Below, piece after piece: positions 50,782 to 59,802 of a DNA stretch of 63,619 nucleotides. Source of the stretch: RUG11272 sp045226335. GTDB lineage: Bacteria > Bacillota > Clostridia > Christensenellales > Aristaeellaceae. Positions within the stretch are counted from its first letter, which is position 1; the number at the start of each line of letters is the position of its first letter. A program made the position numbers and the translations under genes. The stretch covers positions 1-63,619 of the forward strand of contig JBGVCH010000056.1 in assembly GCA_045226335.1 (NCBI GenBank). Direction: 5' to 3'. A model generated the notes under the pieces. It did not search any database. It worked only from the letters and a program-made list of their open reading frames with translations, and was not told where the DNA came from.

Positions 50782-51228
50782 ATGGAGATCAGGGAAGTTT
50801 TGAAAAGCCTTCGGGAGCGGAACGGCCTTACGCAGGAAGAGATGGCGGCGCGCGCGATGGTGACCCGGCAGGCCGTTAGCCGCTGGGAGAACGGCGACAC
50901 CCAGCCCAACACCGATACCCTGCAGATTCTGTCGCGGGAGTTCGGGGTGTCCATCAACACCTTGCTGGGTTCACCCAGACAGCTCTGGTGTCAGTGCTGC
51001 GGCATGCCCCTCAGCGAGGACGGCATGATCAGCAGGGAGCCGGACGGCAGCTTCAACGAGGATTACTGCAAGTGGTGCTACGCGGACGGGGCGTTTACCT
51101 ACCGGACGAAGGAGTCCCTGCTGGATTTCATCCTCGCCCATGCCCCGAACCCGGACCGCACCCCGGAGGAGGAGCGGCGCCGGGCGCTGGACGCGCAGCT
51201 GTCCCGGCTCAAGCACTGGAAATCGTGA
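50782..51228 (+). CDS. XRE-family regulator with putative zinc-ribbon domain
   Basis: 148 residues. Helix-turn-helix about 7-60 (LTQEEMAARAMVTRQAVSRWENG). A zinc-ribbon domain follows at about 68-145, with CQCCGMPLSEDG and the later YCKWCYADG, whose four or more cysteines should bind zinc. This two-domain form is common in Clostridia. The regulated genes are not known. Confidence 0.9.
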   Translation: MEIREVLKSLRERNGLTQEEMAARAMVTRQAVSRWENGDTQPNTDTLQILSREFGVSINTLLGSPRQLWCQCCGMPLSEDGMISREPDGSFNEDYCKWCYADGAFTYRTKESLLDFILAHAPNPDRTPEEERRRALDAQLSRLKHWKS

Positions 51229-51242
51229 CCGGTCCGCACGGA

Positions 51243-51280
51243 CCCGGCGGTCCTCATCACCGTGAGGCGCCGGGTTTTTT
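51243..51280 (+). terminator. Terminator of the XRE-zinc-ribbon gene
   Basis: CCCGGCG/CGCCGGG stem with an inner CCTCA/TGAGG arm, followed by TTTTTT. Confidence 0.88.
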
Positions 51281-51302
51281 CTTTCGGGAATCGCGCGGCG
51301 GC

Positions 51303-51331
51303 TTGACATCGGGGCGCCGTCCGACTATCAT
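51303..51331 (+). promoter_or_regulatory. Promoter of the ABC exporter genes
   Basis: TTGACA, 17-base spacer, TATCAT at 51326-51331. Confidence 0.82.
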
Positions 51332-51397
51332 GGGGAAGACGCCGGCCGTGCGGGGTACCGAAACGCGGCATGGGACATGAGAATGGGAGTTGGATTC

Positions 51398-52756
51398 ATG
51401 AACGTTCTGAATCTGTTTTCAAACGCGATCCTGCGGATCGACCTGGACTCACCCTTCCTGGCGATCACCACGGTCCTGAGCTACATCGGCATGTGGGGCA
51501 TCCTGAAGAAGGCGGGGTTTGAGGGCTGGAAGGCGCTGATCCCCGTGGTGCGGGAGATGAAGCTGGGCCAGGCCGCGGGCCGCGAGGAGCAGGGGCGCAC
51601 CCTGGCCGTGGTCACCGCCGCCGGGATCGCGGTCCAGTTCGTCCGGGGCCTGGCCTCGCTGATCCGCGGGAGCTCGGTCCTGGACAGCCTCAGCGTGCTG
51701 CTGATGGCGGTGGGCGTGGTGCTGTCGATCATCGAGCTGATCTACCACATCCGCGTCTGCCTGGGGCTCATCGAGGTGTACGGCCGGAAGCGGCGCTGGG
51801 TGATCCTGTGGATCGTGGCAGAGTGCATCCCCGCCCTCCTGTGGGGCTGGTCGAAGAAGTTCATGCCCAAGTGGACCGTGCAGGAGATGAAATTCGACGC
51901 CAGCCGGTATTTCTCCGGCAGCGCGGCGACGGTGCTCTCCAACGGCCTGACGGTGAACCTGGAGGAGCGGACCGCCACGGAGTCCTTCAAGAAGAAGTAC
52001 CTGCTCCGGGACATCCACATGTACATCCGGCCGGGCCGCATGGTGCTGCTGCTGGGCGGCAGCGGCGCGGGCAAGACCACCTTCCTGAACGCCGTGAACG
52101 GCTACGAGAAGGCCAGGGCGGAGGTCACCCTCAATGGCCGGAACATGTACAAGGAATACAAGGACATGCAGTACGAGATCGGCTTCGTGCCCCAGCAGGA
52201 CCTGATGCGGGGCAGCGACAGCGTTTTCCGCACGCTGACGGACGCCGCCTCCCTGCGCCTGCCCGTCGGCTTCACCAAGGCGGAGCGCGAGGCCCGGGTG
52301 GAGGAAGTGATGGGGATCTTCGGCCTGACCCCGGTCCGGGACAACCTGGTGAGCAAGCTCTCCGGCGGCCAGCGCAAGCGCCTCTCCATCGCCATGGAGT
52401 TCATCTCCAACCCCACGCTGTTCATCCTGGATGAGCCGGACAGCGGCCTGGACGGCGTCATGGCCCGGGAGCTGTTCCAGCAGCTGCGGCAGATCGCCGA
52501 CCAGGGGAAGATCATCATCGTCATCACCCACACGCCGGACCGGGTCATCGACCTGTTCGACGACGTGATCGTGCTGGCCAAGGACGCCAACCGCACGGGC
52601 CGCCTGGCCTTCTACGGCACCATCGAGGAGGCCCGGGCCTTCTTCGGGAAGGAGAAGATGGAGGAGATCGTCAAGTCCGTCAACCGCCAGGAGGAGGGCG
52701 GCGAGGGCCGGGCGGACGAGTTCATCATGAAATATGTGGAGGTGCAGCATGGCTGA
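51398..52756 (+). CDS. ABC exporter ATPase with N-terminal membrane domain
   Basis: 452 residues. An N-terminal region about 1-165 has four membrane helices like DUF5684-type segments. The ATPase domain covers about 185-430, with Walker A GGSGAGKTT, signature KLSGGQRKRLS and Walker B LFILDEPDSGLDG. The ATPase is closest to ABCG/type-V exporters. The ATG at 51398 has GGGAG eight bases upstream. It overlaps the permease gene by eight bases. The substrate is unknown. Confidence 0.88.
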   Translation: MNVLNLFSNAILRIDLDSPFLAITTVLSYIGMWGILKKAGFEGWKALIPVVREMKLGQAAGREEQGRTLAVVTAAGIAVQFVRGLASLIRGSSVLDSLSVLLMAVGVVLSIIELIYHIRVCLGLIEVYGRKRRWVILWIVAECIPALLWGWSKKFMPKWTVQEMKFDASRYFSGSAATVLSNGLTVNLEERTATESFKKKYLLRDIHMYIRPGRMVLLLGGSGAGKTTFLNAVNGYEKARAEVTLNGRNMYKEYKDMQYEIGFVPQQDLMRGSDSVFRTLTDAASLRLPVGFTKAEREARVEEVMGIFGLTPVRDNLVSKLSGGQRKRLSIAMEFISNPTLFILDEPDSGLDGVMARELFQQLRQIADQGKIIIVITHTPDRVIDLFDDVIVLAKDANRTGRLAFYGTIEEARAFFGKEKMEEIVKSVNRQEEGGEGRADEFIMKYVEVQHG

Positions 52757-54224
52757 GTCGAACGAAAAGCAGAATGCCGGCGCGCGCCGCTTCCGCCACA
52801 AGGGCCGCGGGAGCCAGGTGCTGATCTACCTGGGCAAGCAGCTGCGGTTCTTCATCAATGAGAGCGACTGGAAAGTGCTGCCCATGGCTGCCATCATCGC
52901 GGCGCTGGTGGGCGTGGTGATCCGTAACCGGCTGTTCCTGAACATGGAGGGCAGCCTCATGGGCGGCTTTGCCCTGGCCTGCGTGGCCATCTGGAACGGC
53001 TGCTTCAACTCCATCCAGGCGGTCTGCCGGGAGCGCGCCATCATCAAGCGGGAGCACCGGGCCGGCATGCACATCAGCTCCTACGTGGCGGCCCACATGA
53101 TCTACCAGCTGGGCCTGTGCGTCGCCCAGACCGTGCTGACCATGTACGTGCTGAAGCTCATCGGCGTGAAGTTCTCCGCCCAGCCCGGGTTCATGACGCC
53201 CTGGATGATCGTGGACATCGGCATCTCCATGCTGCTGATCACCTACGCGTCGGACATGATGAGCCTGTTCATCTCCAGCATTTCCCACACCACCACCGGC
53301 GCCATGACGGTGATGCCTTTCGTGCTGATCTTCCAGCTGGTGTTCTCCGGCGGCATCATCCCGCTGCCCAAGGCCATCGAGGGCCTGTCCGACCTGACCA
53401 TCTCCAGCTACGGCATCCGGGCCGTCGTCAGCCAGACCGGCTACAACGAGCAGCCCATGGTCACCGGGTGGAAGACCGTGAACGGGATGCGGGACAGCGA
53501 GTTCAGCGGCACCGTGACCCTGGGCCAGCTCCTGGACCTGCTGGACACCCCCACGGTGGAATCCCGCAGGGACAAGGTCGTGGTGCAGTCCCACACGGTG
53601 GGCGAGGCGATGGAGATCCTGGAGAGCGTGGAGGACGCGTTGGACCTGCGGGACAGGACGGTGGTGCAGTCCGTCACGGTGGGGAGCGTGCTGGAACAGC
53701 TGCGGACCGACGAAGCCTACGCGGACCTGCGGAGCCGGCAGCTCAGCCCCGAGACCGACGACGCCCCCGCCGTCACGGTGGGATCGGTGCTGGACCTCCT
53801 GGCCACCTCGGAGGGGAGCGAGGCCCTGTTGGAGGAGGAGATCGGCAGCACCGTCACCCTGGGCCAGGTGCTGGACTTCCTGCGCCTCCGGGAGGAGGCC
53901 GAAGCCCGGAGCGACGAGGTGCTCAACGAGCCCGTCACCCTGGGCCAGATCGCGGACTTCCTGAAGAACAGCCAGGTCGTCCAGAGCCAGCGGGACCGGA
54001 GCTTCTCGTTCGAGTTCACCGTGCAGGAGCTGCTGGACCTCTTCGGGGAGGAAAGGGTCGAGAACCTGGTCAAATGGAAGACCGCCGAGGCGGCCAGCAA
54101 TGCCGTCTATGACCGCACCGTGGGAAACATTGTCGAAAACTGGGCGATGCTGGCGGCCTTTGCCCTGGGGTTCGCCCTGCTGTCCGTCCTGGCGCTGGAA
54201 TTCATCGACAAGGACAAGCGGTGA
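52749..54224 (+). CDS. ABC-2 type permease with an internal repeat domain
   Basis: 491 residues. ABC-2 membrane helices lie in about 45-210, with a last helix at 463-484. The loop between them, residues 254-440, carries seven units of 26-33 residues. Each begins with a V-T-(L/V)-G-x-(L/V/I)-x-D-x-L pattern, for example TVTLGQLLDLL (255), HTVGEAMEIL (282), SVTVGSVLEQL (308), AVTVGSVLDLL (341), TVTLGQVLDFL (368), PVTLGQIADFL (395) and FTVQELLDLF (423). By analogy with ABCG transporters this loop is outside the cell. No family was recognised for the repeats. Confidence 0.85.
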   Translation: MAESNEKQNAGARRFRHKGRGSQVLIYLGKQLRFFINESDWKVLPMAAIIAALVGVVIRNRLFLNMEGSLMGGFALACVAIWNGCFNSIQAVCRERAIIKREHRAGMHISSYVAAHMIYQLGLCVAQTVLTMYVLKLIGVKFSAQPGFMTPWMIVDIGISMLLITYASDMMSLFISSISHTTTGAMTVMPFVLIFQLVFSGGIIPLPKAIEGLSDLTISSYGIRAVVSQTGYNEQPMVTGWKTVNGMRDSEFSGTVTLGQLLDLLDTPTVESRRDKVVVQSHTVGEAMEILESVEDALDLRDRTVVQSVTVGSVLEQLRTDEAYADLRSRQLSPETDDAPAVTVGSVLDLLATSEGSEALLEEEIGSTVTLGQVLDFLRLREEAEARSDEVLNEPVTLGQIADFLKNSQVVQSQRDRSFSFEFTVQELLDLFGEERVENLVKWKTAEAASNAVYDRTVGNIVENWAMLAAFALGFALLSVLALEFIDKDKR

Positions 54225-54338
54225 CAAGAAAAATCTCCGGTGGAACTGACACCCCGGGGGACGGCTGCGTATACACAGACGCGGGACGGTCAGAGGCCGG
54301 TCCCCGCGGCATGAGAAGGACGAAAGGATGAGAAGAAA

Positions 54339-55157
54339 ATGAAGAAAATCATGAGCGCGATCCTGGCGGCAATGCTGCTGGCGGTTCTCGGCTGTGCGGC
54401 GGCCCTGGCGGAAGACAGCCTTCCCCAGCCCGAGGGCGGCAAAAAGTTTGAGAGCGACTGGGCCCTTATGGGCGGCCTGGTGAACATCACCTATGAGGAA
54501 GAGGGCTACCGCGTGCTGGTGGACCTGTGCAACGGGGAAGAGGGGACCGGCACGGTCTGGGAGTACAGCTGCGATTACGATGAGGACCGGGACGCGCTGG
54601 TGTCCGTGGCTTCCTCGAAGACGGCGTACACCTTTGATCCCGACACCCTGGACCGGACATACGGCGAGCAGGCGTACGGCGACTTTGACGAAGAAGGCCA
54701 ACAGACGGTGTTCACCATCGGCGAGAACGGCATGCTGTACTGGGAAGACGGCCGCGGCAACGACGGCACCGACCTGGAGTTCCGGGACATCGGCCGCTAT
54801 GAGGGCGTCTGGCGCAACGAGGCCGAGGAGGTCGAGGTGCGGTTCACCTGGGAGGGCCTGACGGACCAGGAGGCCTTCTACTACAGCGCGACGATCCACC
54901 GGGGCACCGAGGCGTTCTTCGTGGAATTCAACATGCAGGGCCTCCCGGACTTTGAAACCGGCCGGATGGAGCTCGTCGGCACCGCTGTCACCTACACGCT
55001 GAACGCGGAGGGCGGCTATGACGCGGAGACGGACGGCGAGGAGTACGACGCTTTCTTCTCCGAGATGGACGACGGCCGGATCCTCTTCGAGACCGCCAAC
55101 GGCATCGAGCTGACCTACGATCTTCTGGGCGAATTCATGGAGACGAGCCAGGGCTGA
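54339..55157 (+). CDS. Secreted acidic hypothetical protein
   Basis: 272 residues with a signal peptide (1-24; cleavage after ALA). The mature part is very acidic, beta-rich, and looks like two related sandwich domains (about 40-150 and 155-265) with recurring G-x-Y-x-x-x-W and V-F-T-I-G-E-N type strands. No family recognised. It follows the exporter by 115 bases, with a weak possible promoter (CTGACA, 18, TATACA at 54246-54275). Confidence 0.72.
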   Translation: MKKIMSAILAAMLLAVLGCAAALAEDSLPQPEGGKKFESDWALMGGLVNITYEEEGYRVLVDLCNGEEGTGTVWEYSCDYDEDRDALVSVASSKTAYTFDPDTLDRTYGEQAYGDFDEEGQQTVFTIGENGMLYWEDGRGNDGTDLEFRDIGRYEGVWRNEAEEVEVRFTWEGLTDQEAFYYSATIHRGTEAFFVEFNMQGLPDFETGRMELVGTAVTYTLNAEGGYDAETDGEEYDAFFSEMDDGRILFETANGIELTYDLLGEFMETSQG

Positions 55158-55179
55158 AAGGCCATGGCCGCCGAAAGAC

Positions 55180-55204
55180 TCCGGCTTGACGGCCGGGGTT
55201 TTTC
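55180..55204 (+). terminator. Terminator of the secreted protein gene
   Basis: CTCCGGC/GCCGGGG stem followed by TTTTT. Confidence 0.78.
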
Positions 55205-55285
55205 TCTGCCCGGCGGGCTTTCCCGGTGGACGGATGGGAAAAACCGTGGTATCATGCGGAGGAGACCGGAGAGGAGGCGATCGCC

Positions 55286-55891
55286 GTGTGCGGAAGGTAT
55301 TACATCGGGGAGACCCCTGACCTGGCGGCCATCGTGGAGGCCATGAACCGCTCGCCCCTGATGGCGCGGCTGCCCGGCGGCGCGGCGGCGGTTGCCCGCG
55401 GGGAGGTCCGGCCGGGGAACGTGGCCCCCGTGGTGGCCACCGCTCGCAGCGGTTTGCGGACGGTGTTTCCCATGCGGTGGGGGTTCGCCGGGAAGACCCT
55501 GCTGATCAACGCGAAGACGGAGACGGCCGCGGTGAAGCCCACCTTCCGTGAGGCCTGGGCGAGCCACCGCTGCGCCGTGCCGGCCTCCTGGTATTTCGAG
55601 TGGGAGCACCGTCTCACGCCGGAAGGAAAGCGGAAGACCGGCGACAAGTACATGATCCGCCCCGGGGACGAGGGGATCACCTGGCTCTGCGGCCTTTACC
55701 GGCTGGAGGATGGCTTCCCCTGCTACGTCATCCTCACCCGGGAGCCGGGGGAGGGGATCCGCTTCATCCACGACCGGATGCCCCTGATCCTCCCGGAGGC
55801 GGAAGCGGAGGCGTGGATCCGGCCCGAAACAGACCCGGCGTCGGTCCTCCGGGCGGCCCGGACGGACATGGCCTTTCAGCGGGTCGGCTGA
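55286..55891 (+). CDS. SRAP-family abasic-site-processing protein (HMCES/YedK-like)
   Basis: 201 residues. Translation starts at GTG so that Cys2 becomes the N-terminal cysteine after Met removal (MCGRYY), which cross-links to abasic sites in single-stranded DNA. N75, E105 (WYFEWE) and H162 (IHDRMP) complete the active site. The chosen start has GGAGG eight bases upstream. It protects abasic lesions during replication. Confidence 0.94.
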   Translation: MCGRYYIGETPDLAAIVEAMNRSPLMARLPGGAAAVARGEVRPGNVAPVVATARSGLRTVFPMRWGFAGKTLLINAKTETAAVKPTFREAWASHRCAVPASWYFEWEHRLTPEGKRKTGDKYMIRPGDEGITWLCGLYRLEDGFPCYVILTREPGEGIRFIHDRMPLILPEAEAEAWIRPETDPASVLRAARTDMAFQRVG

Positions 55892-55927
55892 CGCGTCCGG
55901 CCGGCGGCTGCGGCGCCGCAAAACCGG

Positions 55928-55956
55928 TTGACAAGCGGCCCCATCGGCTGTATAAT
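55928..55956 (+). promoter_or_regulatory. Promoter of purA
   Basis: Consensus TTGACA, 17-base spacer, consensus TATAAT at 55951-55956, 88 bases before the start. Confidence 0.9.
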
Positions 55957-56043
55957 ATATTGGACTGACGCCCTGTGGCGGAGGATGACTGTTTTTTCCG
56001 GTGACTGCCCTGCGACTTGATCGGACCGAAAGGTGGATTGGCA

Positions 56044-57318
56044 ATGGATACGTGTACCGCAATCGTCGGAATCAACTGGGGCGATGAGGGCAAAGGCCGC
56101 ATGGTGGACCTGCTGACGGAAGACTTTGACGTCGTGGTCCGCTACCAGGGCGGCGGCAACGCCGGCCACACCATCGTGAACCGGTATGGCGAGTTCATGC
56201 TGCACCTGCTGCCCTCCGGCGTGTTCTGGCCCAACGTGGTCAACATTCTGGGCAACGGCGTCGCGCTGGATCCGCAGCACCTGACGGAAGAGATCCATGC
56301 CCTCCAGGCCAAGGGCGTCGTGATCTCCCCGAAGAACGTGATGATCAGCGAGCGCGCATCCCTGCTGATGCCCTGGCATCGCCGGCTGGACGCGCTGGAA
56401 GAGTCCCGCCTGAAGGACAAGGCCATGGACACGACCCGCAAGGGCATTGCGCCCTTCTACTCCGACAAGTACGCGAAGAAGACCGTGCTGGCGGGCGAGC
56501 TGTTCTATCCGGACGTGCTCAGGCAGCACCTGAAGGACCTGCTGGAGTGGAAGAACCTGATCCTCACCGGCGTTTACGGCGACGAGCCCGAGACACAGGA
56601 GATGATCGACGAGTGGGTGAAGACCTACTGTGAGCCGCTGAAGCCCTTCATCCGCAACACCGGCACCTATCTGGCGGACGCCATATGGAACCACAAGCGC
56701 ATCCTCTTTGAGGGCCAGCTGGGGGCGCTGCGGGACCTGGATTACGGCATTTATCCCTTCACCACCTCCTCCAACGTGCTGTCCTCCTATGCCCCCATCG
56801 GTTCGGGCATGCCCAACGCCATCGTGGAGCGGGTCATCGGCGTGGTGAAGGCGTACTCCAGCTGCGTCGGCGCGGGCCCCTTCGTCTGCGAGTTCTTCGG
56901 CGAGGAGGCCGACAACCTGCGGAAGATCGGCGGCGAGAAGGGCGGCCACAAGCCCCATCGCGTGGGCCCCATCGACCTGGTGGCCACCCGCTACGGCGTC
57001 AAGGTGCAGAACGCCACGGAGATCGCCCTGACAAAGCTGGACGTGCTGAGCCAGATGGACGAGATCCCGCTGTGCGTGCGCTACAAGCTGTACGGCAAGG
57101 AAACCGACGAGATGCCCTTCCCCTCCGTGCTAGACCGCTGCGAGCCCGTCTTCGAGACCATGCCCGGCTGGAAGTGCAACATCTCCAATGTCCGCAACTG
57201 GTGGGACCTGCCGAAGGAAGCGCAGGACTATGTCAAGCGGATCGAAGACTCCATCGGCGTTATCATCAAGTGGATCTCGGTAGGCCCCGAGCGCCACAGC
57301 ATCATCCGCCGCGGCTGA
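56044..57318 (+). CDS. purA: Adenylosuccinate synthetase
   Basis: 424 residues. GTP phosphate loop GDEGKG at 13-18, RYQGGGNAGHTI, the FEGQLGALRDLDYG block and the later VGPIDLVATRYG are all intact. It joins IMP and aspartate using GTP, the first step to AMP. AAAGGTGG lies seven bases upstream of the ATG. The gene is followed, 87 bases later, by the phosphofructokinase gene. Confidence 0.96.
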   Translation: MDTCTAIVGINWGDEGKGRMVDLLTEDFDVVVRYQGGGNAGHTIVNRYGEFMLHLLPSGVFWPNVVNILGNGVALDPQHLTEEIHALQAKGVVISPKNVMISERASLLMPWHRRLDALEESRLKDKAMDTTRKGIAPFYSDKYAKKTVLAGELFYPDVLRQHLKDLLEWKNLILTGVYGDEPETQEMIDEWVKTYCEPLKPFIRNTGTYLADAIWNHKRILFEGQLGALRDLDYGIYPFTTSSNVLSSYAPIGSGMPNAIVERVIGVVKAYSSCVGAGPFVCEFFGEEADNLRKIGGEKGGHKPHRVGPIDLVATRYGVKVQNATEIALTKLDVLSQMDEIPLCVRYKLYGKETDEMPFPSVLDRCEPVFETMPGWKCNISNVRNWWDLPKEAQDYVKRIEDSIGVIIKWISVGPERHSIIRRG

Positions 57319-57405
57319 GCGGCGCCCCTGCATCGACAATGCGTTGGTCATCACCCGGTGATCAATGATTGCATAAACAAAAGAAAAGGAAATGAGGCAA
57401 GTCTA

Positions 57406-58671
57406 ATGAAGGGTAACGTTCTCGTCGGTCAGTCCGGCGGCCCCACGGCCGTCATCAACGCCAGTCTGGCGGGTGTGTTCAAAACCGCCATGGAGCGCGG
57501 CTTCAGCAAGGTCTACGGCATGCGCTACGGCATCCAGGGTTTCATGGATGAGCAGTACATCGACATGTCCGACTTCATCCGCAACGAGCTGGACCTGGAG
57601 CTGCTCAAGCGCACTCCCTCCGCCTTCCTGGGCACCTGCCGCTACAAGCTGCCGGAGATCCACGAGGATCGGTCGGTGTACGAGCGCATTTTCGAGCTGC
57701 TGGACAAGCTGGACATCGAGGTGTTCATCTACATTGGCGGCAACGATTCCATGGACACCATCCGCAAGCTCTATGACTACTCCCTGCTCACCGGCGCCCG
57801 TCAGCGGTTCGTGGGCTGCCCCAAGACCATCGACAACGACCTGGCCATCACCGACCACACCCCCGGCTTCGGCAGCGCCGCCAAGTACATCGGCACCTCC
57901 CTCAAGGAGATCATCTGCGACGCCATGGGCTTCTCCTACAAGAAGAAGAACGTGACCATCGTGGAGATCATGGGCCGCAACGCGGGCTGGCTCACCGGTG
58001 CCGCCGGCCTGTCCGAGTGCGAGGACTGCGCGGGCCCCGACCTGATCTACCTGCCTGAAGTGCCCTTCAGCGTGGAAGGCTTCGCGGCCAAGGTGAAGGA
58101 GCTCCTGGACCAGAAGGACGTCGTGGTGGCCGTGGTGTCCGAGGGCATCAAGACCGAGGACGGCAAATACGTCTGCGAGCTGGCCACCGCCAACGCCACC
58201 AAGGACGCCTTCGGCCACATCCAGATGACCGGCACGGCCTCCTACCTGGCCAACGTGATCAGCTCTGAGCTGGGCTGCAAGACCCGCGCCATCGAGCTCT
58301 CCACCCTGCAGCGCGCCGCGGCCCACATGGCCAGCCGCGTGGACGTGGACGAGGCCTTCAACGTGGGCGGCGCCACCGTGAAGGCGGCCGACGAAGGCTC
58401 CTCCGGCGTCATGGTGGTCATCGAGCGCGTCTCCGACGATCCCTACGAGAGCTCCACCGGCGTCTACGACGTGCACCGCATCGCCAACGACGAGAAGATG
58501 GTCCCGCGGGAATGGATCACCGAGGACGGCACCTATGTCACCGAGGAATTCCTGGACTATGTGCGTCCCCTGATCCAGGGCCACTACAATCCCGTGATGG
58601 TGGCCGGCCTGCCCCGTCACCTGAACATCAACCAGCACGGCTACGACTGGAGCTCCCCCAAGCGGAAGTGA
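57406..58671 (+). CDS. pfp: Diphosphate-dependent 6-phosphofructokinase
   Basis: 421 residues. GGNDS at 111-115 (in place of the ATP-type GGDGS) and PKTIDND at 139-145 (Lys in place of the ATP-type Gly) are hallmarks of PPi-using enzymes. It makes fructose-1,6-bisphosphate from fructose-6-phosphate and pyrophosphate, reversibly, saving ATP in anaerobes. The ATG at 57406 has GAGG eight bases upstream; an upstream in-frame ATG at 57358 lacks a site. Confidence 0.94.
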   Translation: MKGNVLVGQSGGPTAVINASLAGVFKTAMERGFSKVYGMRYGIQGFMDEQYIDMSDFIRNELDLELLKRTPSAFLGTCRYKLPEIHEDRSVYERIFELLDKLDIEVFIYIGGNDSMDTIRKLYDYSLLTGARQRFVGCPKTIDNDLAITDHTPGFGSAAKYIGTSLKEIICDAMGFSYKKKNVTIVEIMGRNAGWLTGAAGLSECEDCAGPDLIYLPEVPFSVEGFAAKVKELLDQKDVVVAVVSEGIKTEDGKYVCELATANATKDAFGHIQMTGTASYLANVISSELGCKTRAIELSTLQRAAAHMASRVDVDEAFNVGGATVKAADEGSSGVMVVIERVSDDPYESSTGVYDVHRIANDEKMVPREWITEDGTYVTEEFLDYVRPLIQGHYNPVMVAGLPRHLNINQHGYDWSSPKRK

Positions 58672-58694
58672 GCGTCCCGGCGCGGTGCGGCGAG

Positions 58695-58717
58695 AAACCC
58701 CCTTCCGGGGGTTTTTC
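58695..58717 (+). terminator. Terminator after the phosphofructokinase gene
   Basis: ACCCCC/GGGGGT stem with TTCC loop, followed by TTTT. Confidence 0.85.
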
Positions 58718-58727
58718 GTTGTCCGGA

Positions 58728-58756
58728 TTGACAAAATCTGGTTCCCATGCTACCAT
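58728..58756 (+). promoter_or_regulatory. Promoter of the 58.9-63.6 kb operon
   Basis: TTGACA, 17-base spacer, TACCAT at 58751-58756. It leaves a leader of about 155 bases with no recognised riboswitch. Confidence 0.72.
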
Positions 58757-58918
58757 GGATCCGCAGGCCGAAGCCGCGCGGGGCTCCGCAGAAGCGGGGC
58801 GGGTCGTTGAACGGACAGTCGCAGAGAAAACGGTATCACGAAGGTGCCAATCGCCGTCACGAGACGGTTTTGACGCCTTTTCCTTATCCCGGAAACCCAT
58901 CGAAACAGGAGGTACGGT

Positions 58919-59785
58919 ATGAAAAACCTGAAGAAAATCATGGCCCTGACGCTGATCCTGAGCCTGTGCTGCGGGCTGGCGGCGACCGCTTTCGCGGTGA
59001 CCTTCACCGACGCCCACGGCAACGAGATCGAGCTGGACGAGACCCTGCAGGCCTACACGGCCGCCGCGCTGTACGGCGCGGACAACGCGGCCCGGCAGGG
59101 CGAGACCAACCTGGGCGACCTGTGGACGGACGCCCTGCGGTGGTTCGCCGTCTCCGGGGCGATCAACGAATACTTCGAGGAAGACGACGTGACCGCCGGC
59201 ATCACCGCGGTGAACGTGGACGCCGACCACATCGTGGCCCTGTGGAACGGCGGAAACCTGCGGGCGGACGTGGCGGAGGGCACCTTCGGCGCGGAGGAGC
59301 TGGCCCAGGTGCTGCCCTATCCCAACAAGGTGGCGGTGGTCTACCTGACCGGCGCGCAGCTGCTGGAGGCCCTGGAGGCGGCATCCCAGGGGCTGCCCTG
59401 CACGGAGGATACCGCCGCGGCCTGCGCCTCCTTCATGCAGGTGTCCGGCCTGAAGTACACCGTGGACACCTCCGTGGCCTATGACAAGGGAGAAGCTTAC
59501 GGCGAGCACTGGTTCAAGGCGGCTTCCCTGGGCCGGGTGACCATTGAGGACGTGAACGGCCTGCCCTTCGACCCGGAGGCCGTGTACGCCGTCATCACCA
59601 GCAACGCCAACTTCAACGGCATGGATTCCTCCTACGTGTTCAAGGCGGCGGCCGCGGAGAACGAGAGAAGCGTCATCACCACCGCTGTGGTGCGGGACGT
59701 GGTGTGGCTGTACATTGCCGGGGAGCTGGGCGGCCGCATCGGCGAAGACTACGCCGAAAATCAGGGCCGGATCACCGTGAAGTAA
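58919..59785 (+). CDS. Free-standing secreted 5'-nucleotidase C-terminal domain
   Basis: 288 residues, signal peptide about 1-26. The rest is the substrate-binding C-terminal domain of UshA/5'-nucleotidases: ETNLGDLWTDALRW, ALWNGGNLRADV, LPYPNKVAVVYLTGAQLLEALE, MQVSGLKYTVD. The metallophosphatase domain that normally precedes it is missing and there is no room for it. It is therefore a likely non-catalytic nucleotide or ligand binder. AGGAGG lies six bases before the ATG. The MoxR gene follows 17 bases later. Confidence 0.86.
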   Translation: MKNLKKIMALTLILSLCCGLAATAFAVTFTDAHGNEIELDETLQAYTAAALYGADNAARQGETNLGDLWTDALRWFAVSGAINEYFEEDDVTAGITAVNVDADHIVALWNGGNLRADVAEGTFGAEELAQVLPYPNKVAVVYLTGAQLLEALEAASQGLPCTEDTAAACASFMQVSGLKYTVDTSVAYDKGEAYGEHWFKAASLGRVTIEDVNGLPFDPEAVYAVITSNANFNGMDSSYVFKAAAAENERSVITTAVVRDVVWLYIAGELGGRIGEDYAENQGRITVK

Positions 59786-59802
59786 ACAGGCGGGAGGAAC
59801 CC

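Noticed and set aside
55928..56043. Purine riboswitch before purA
   Set aside because: The 88-base leader shows a strong promoter but no purine-aptamer core.
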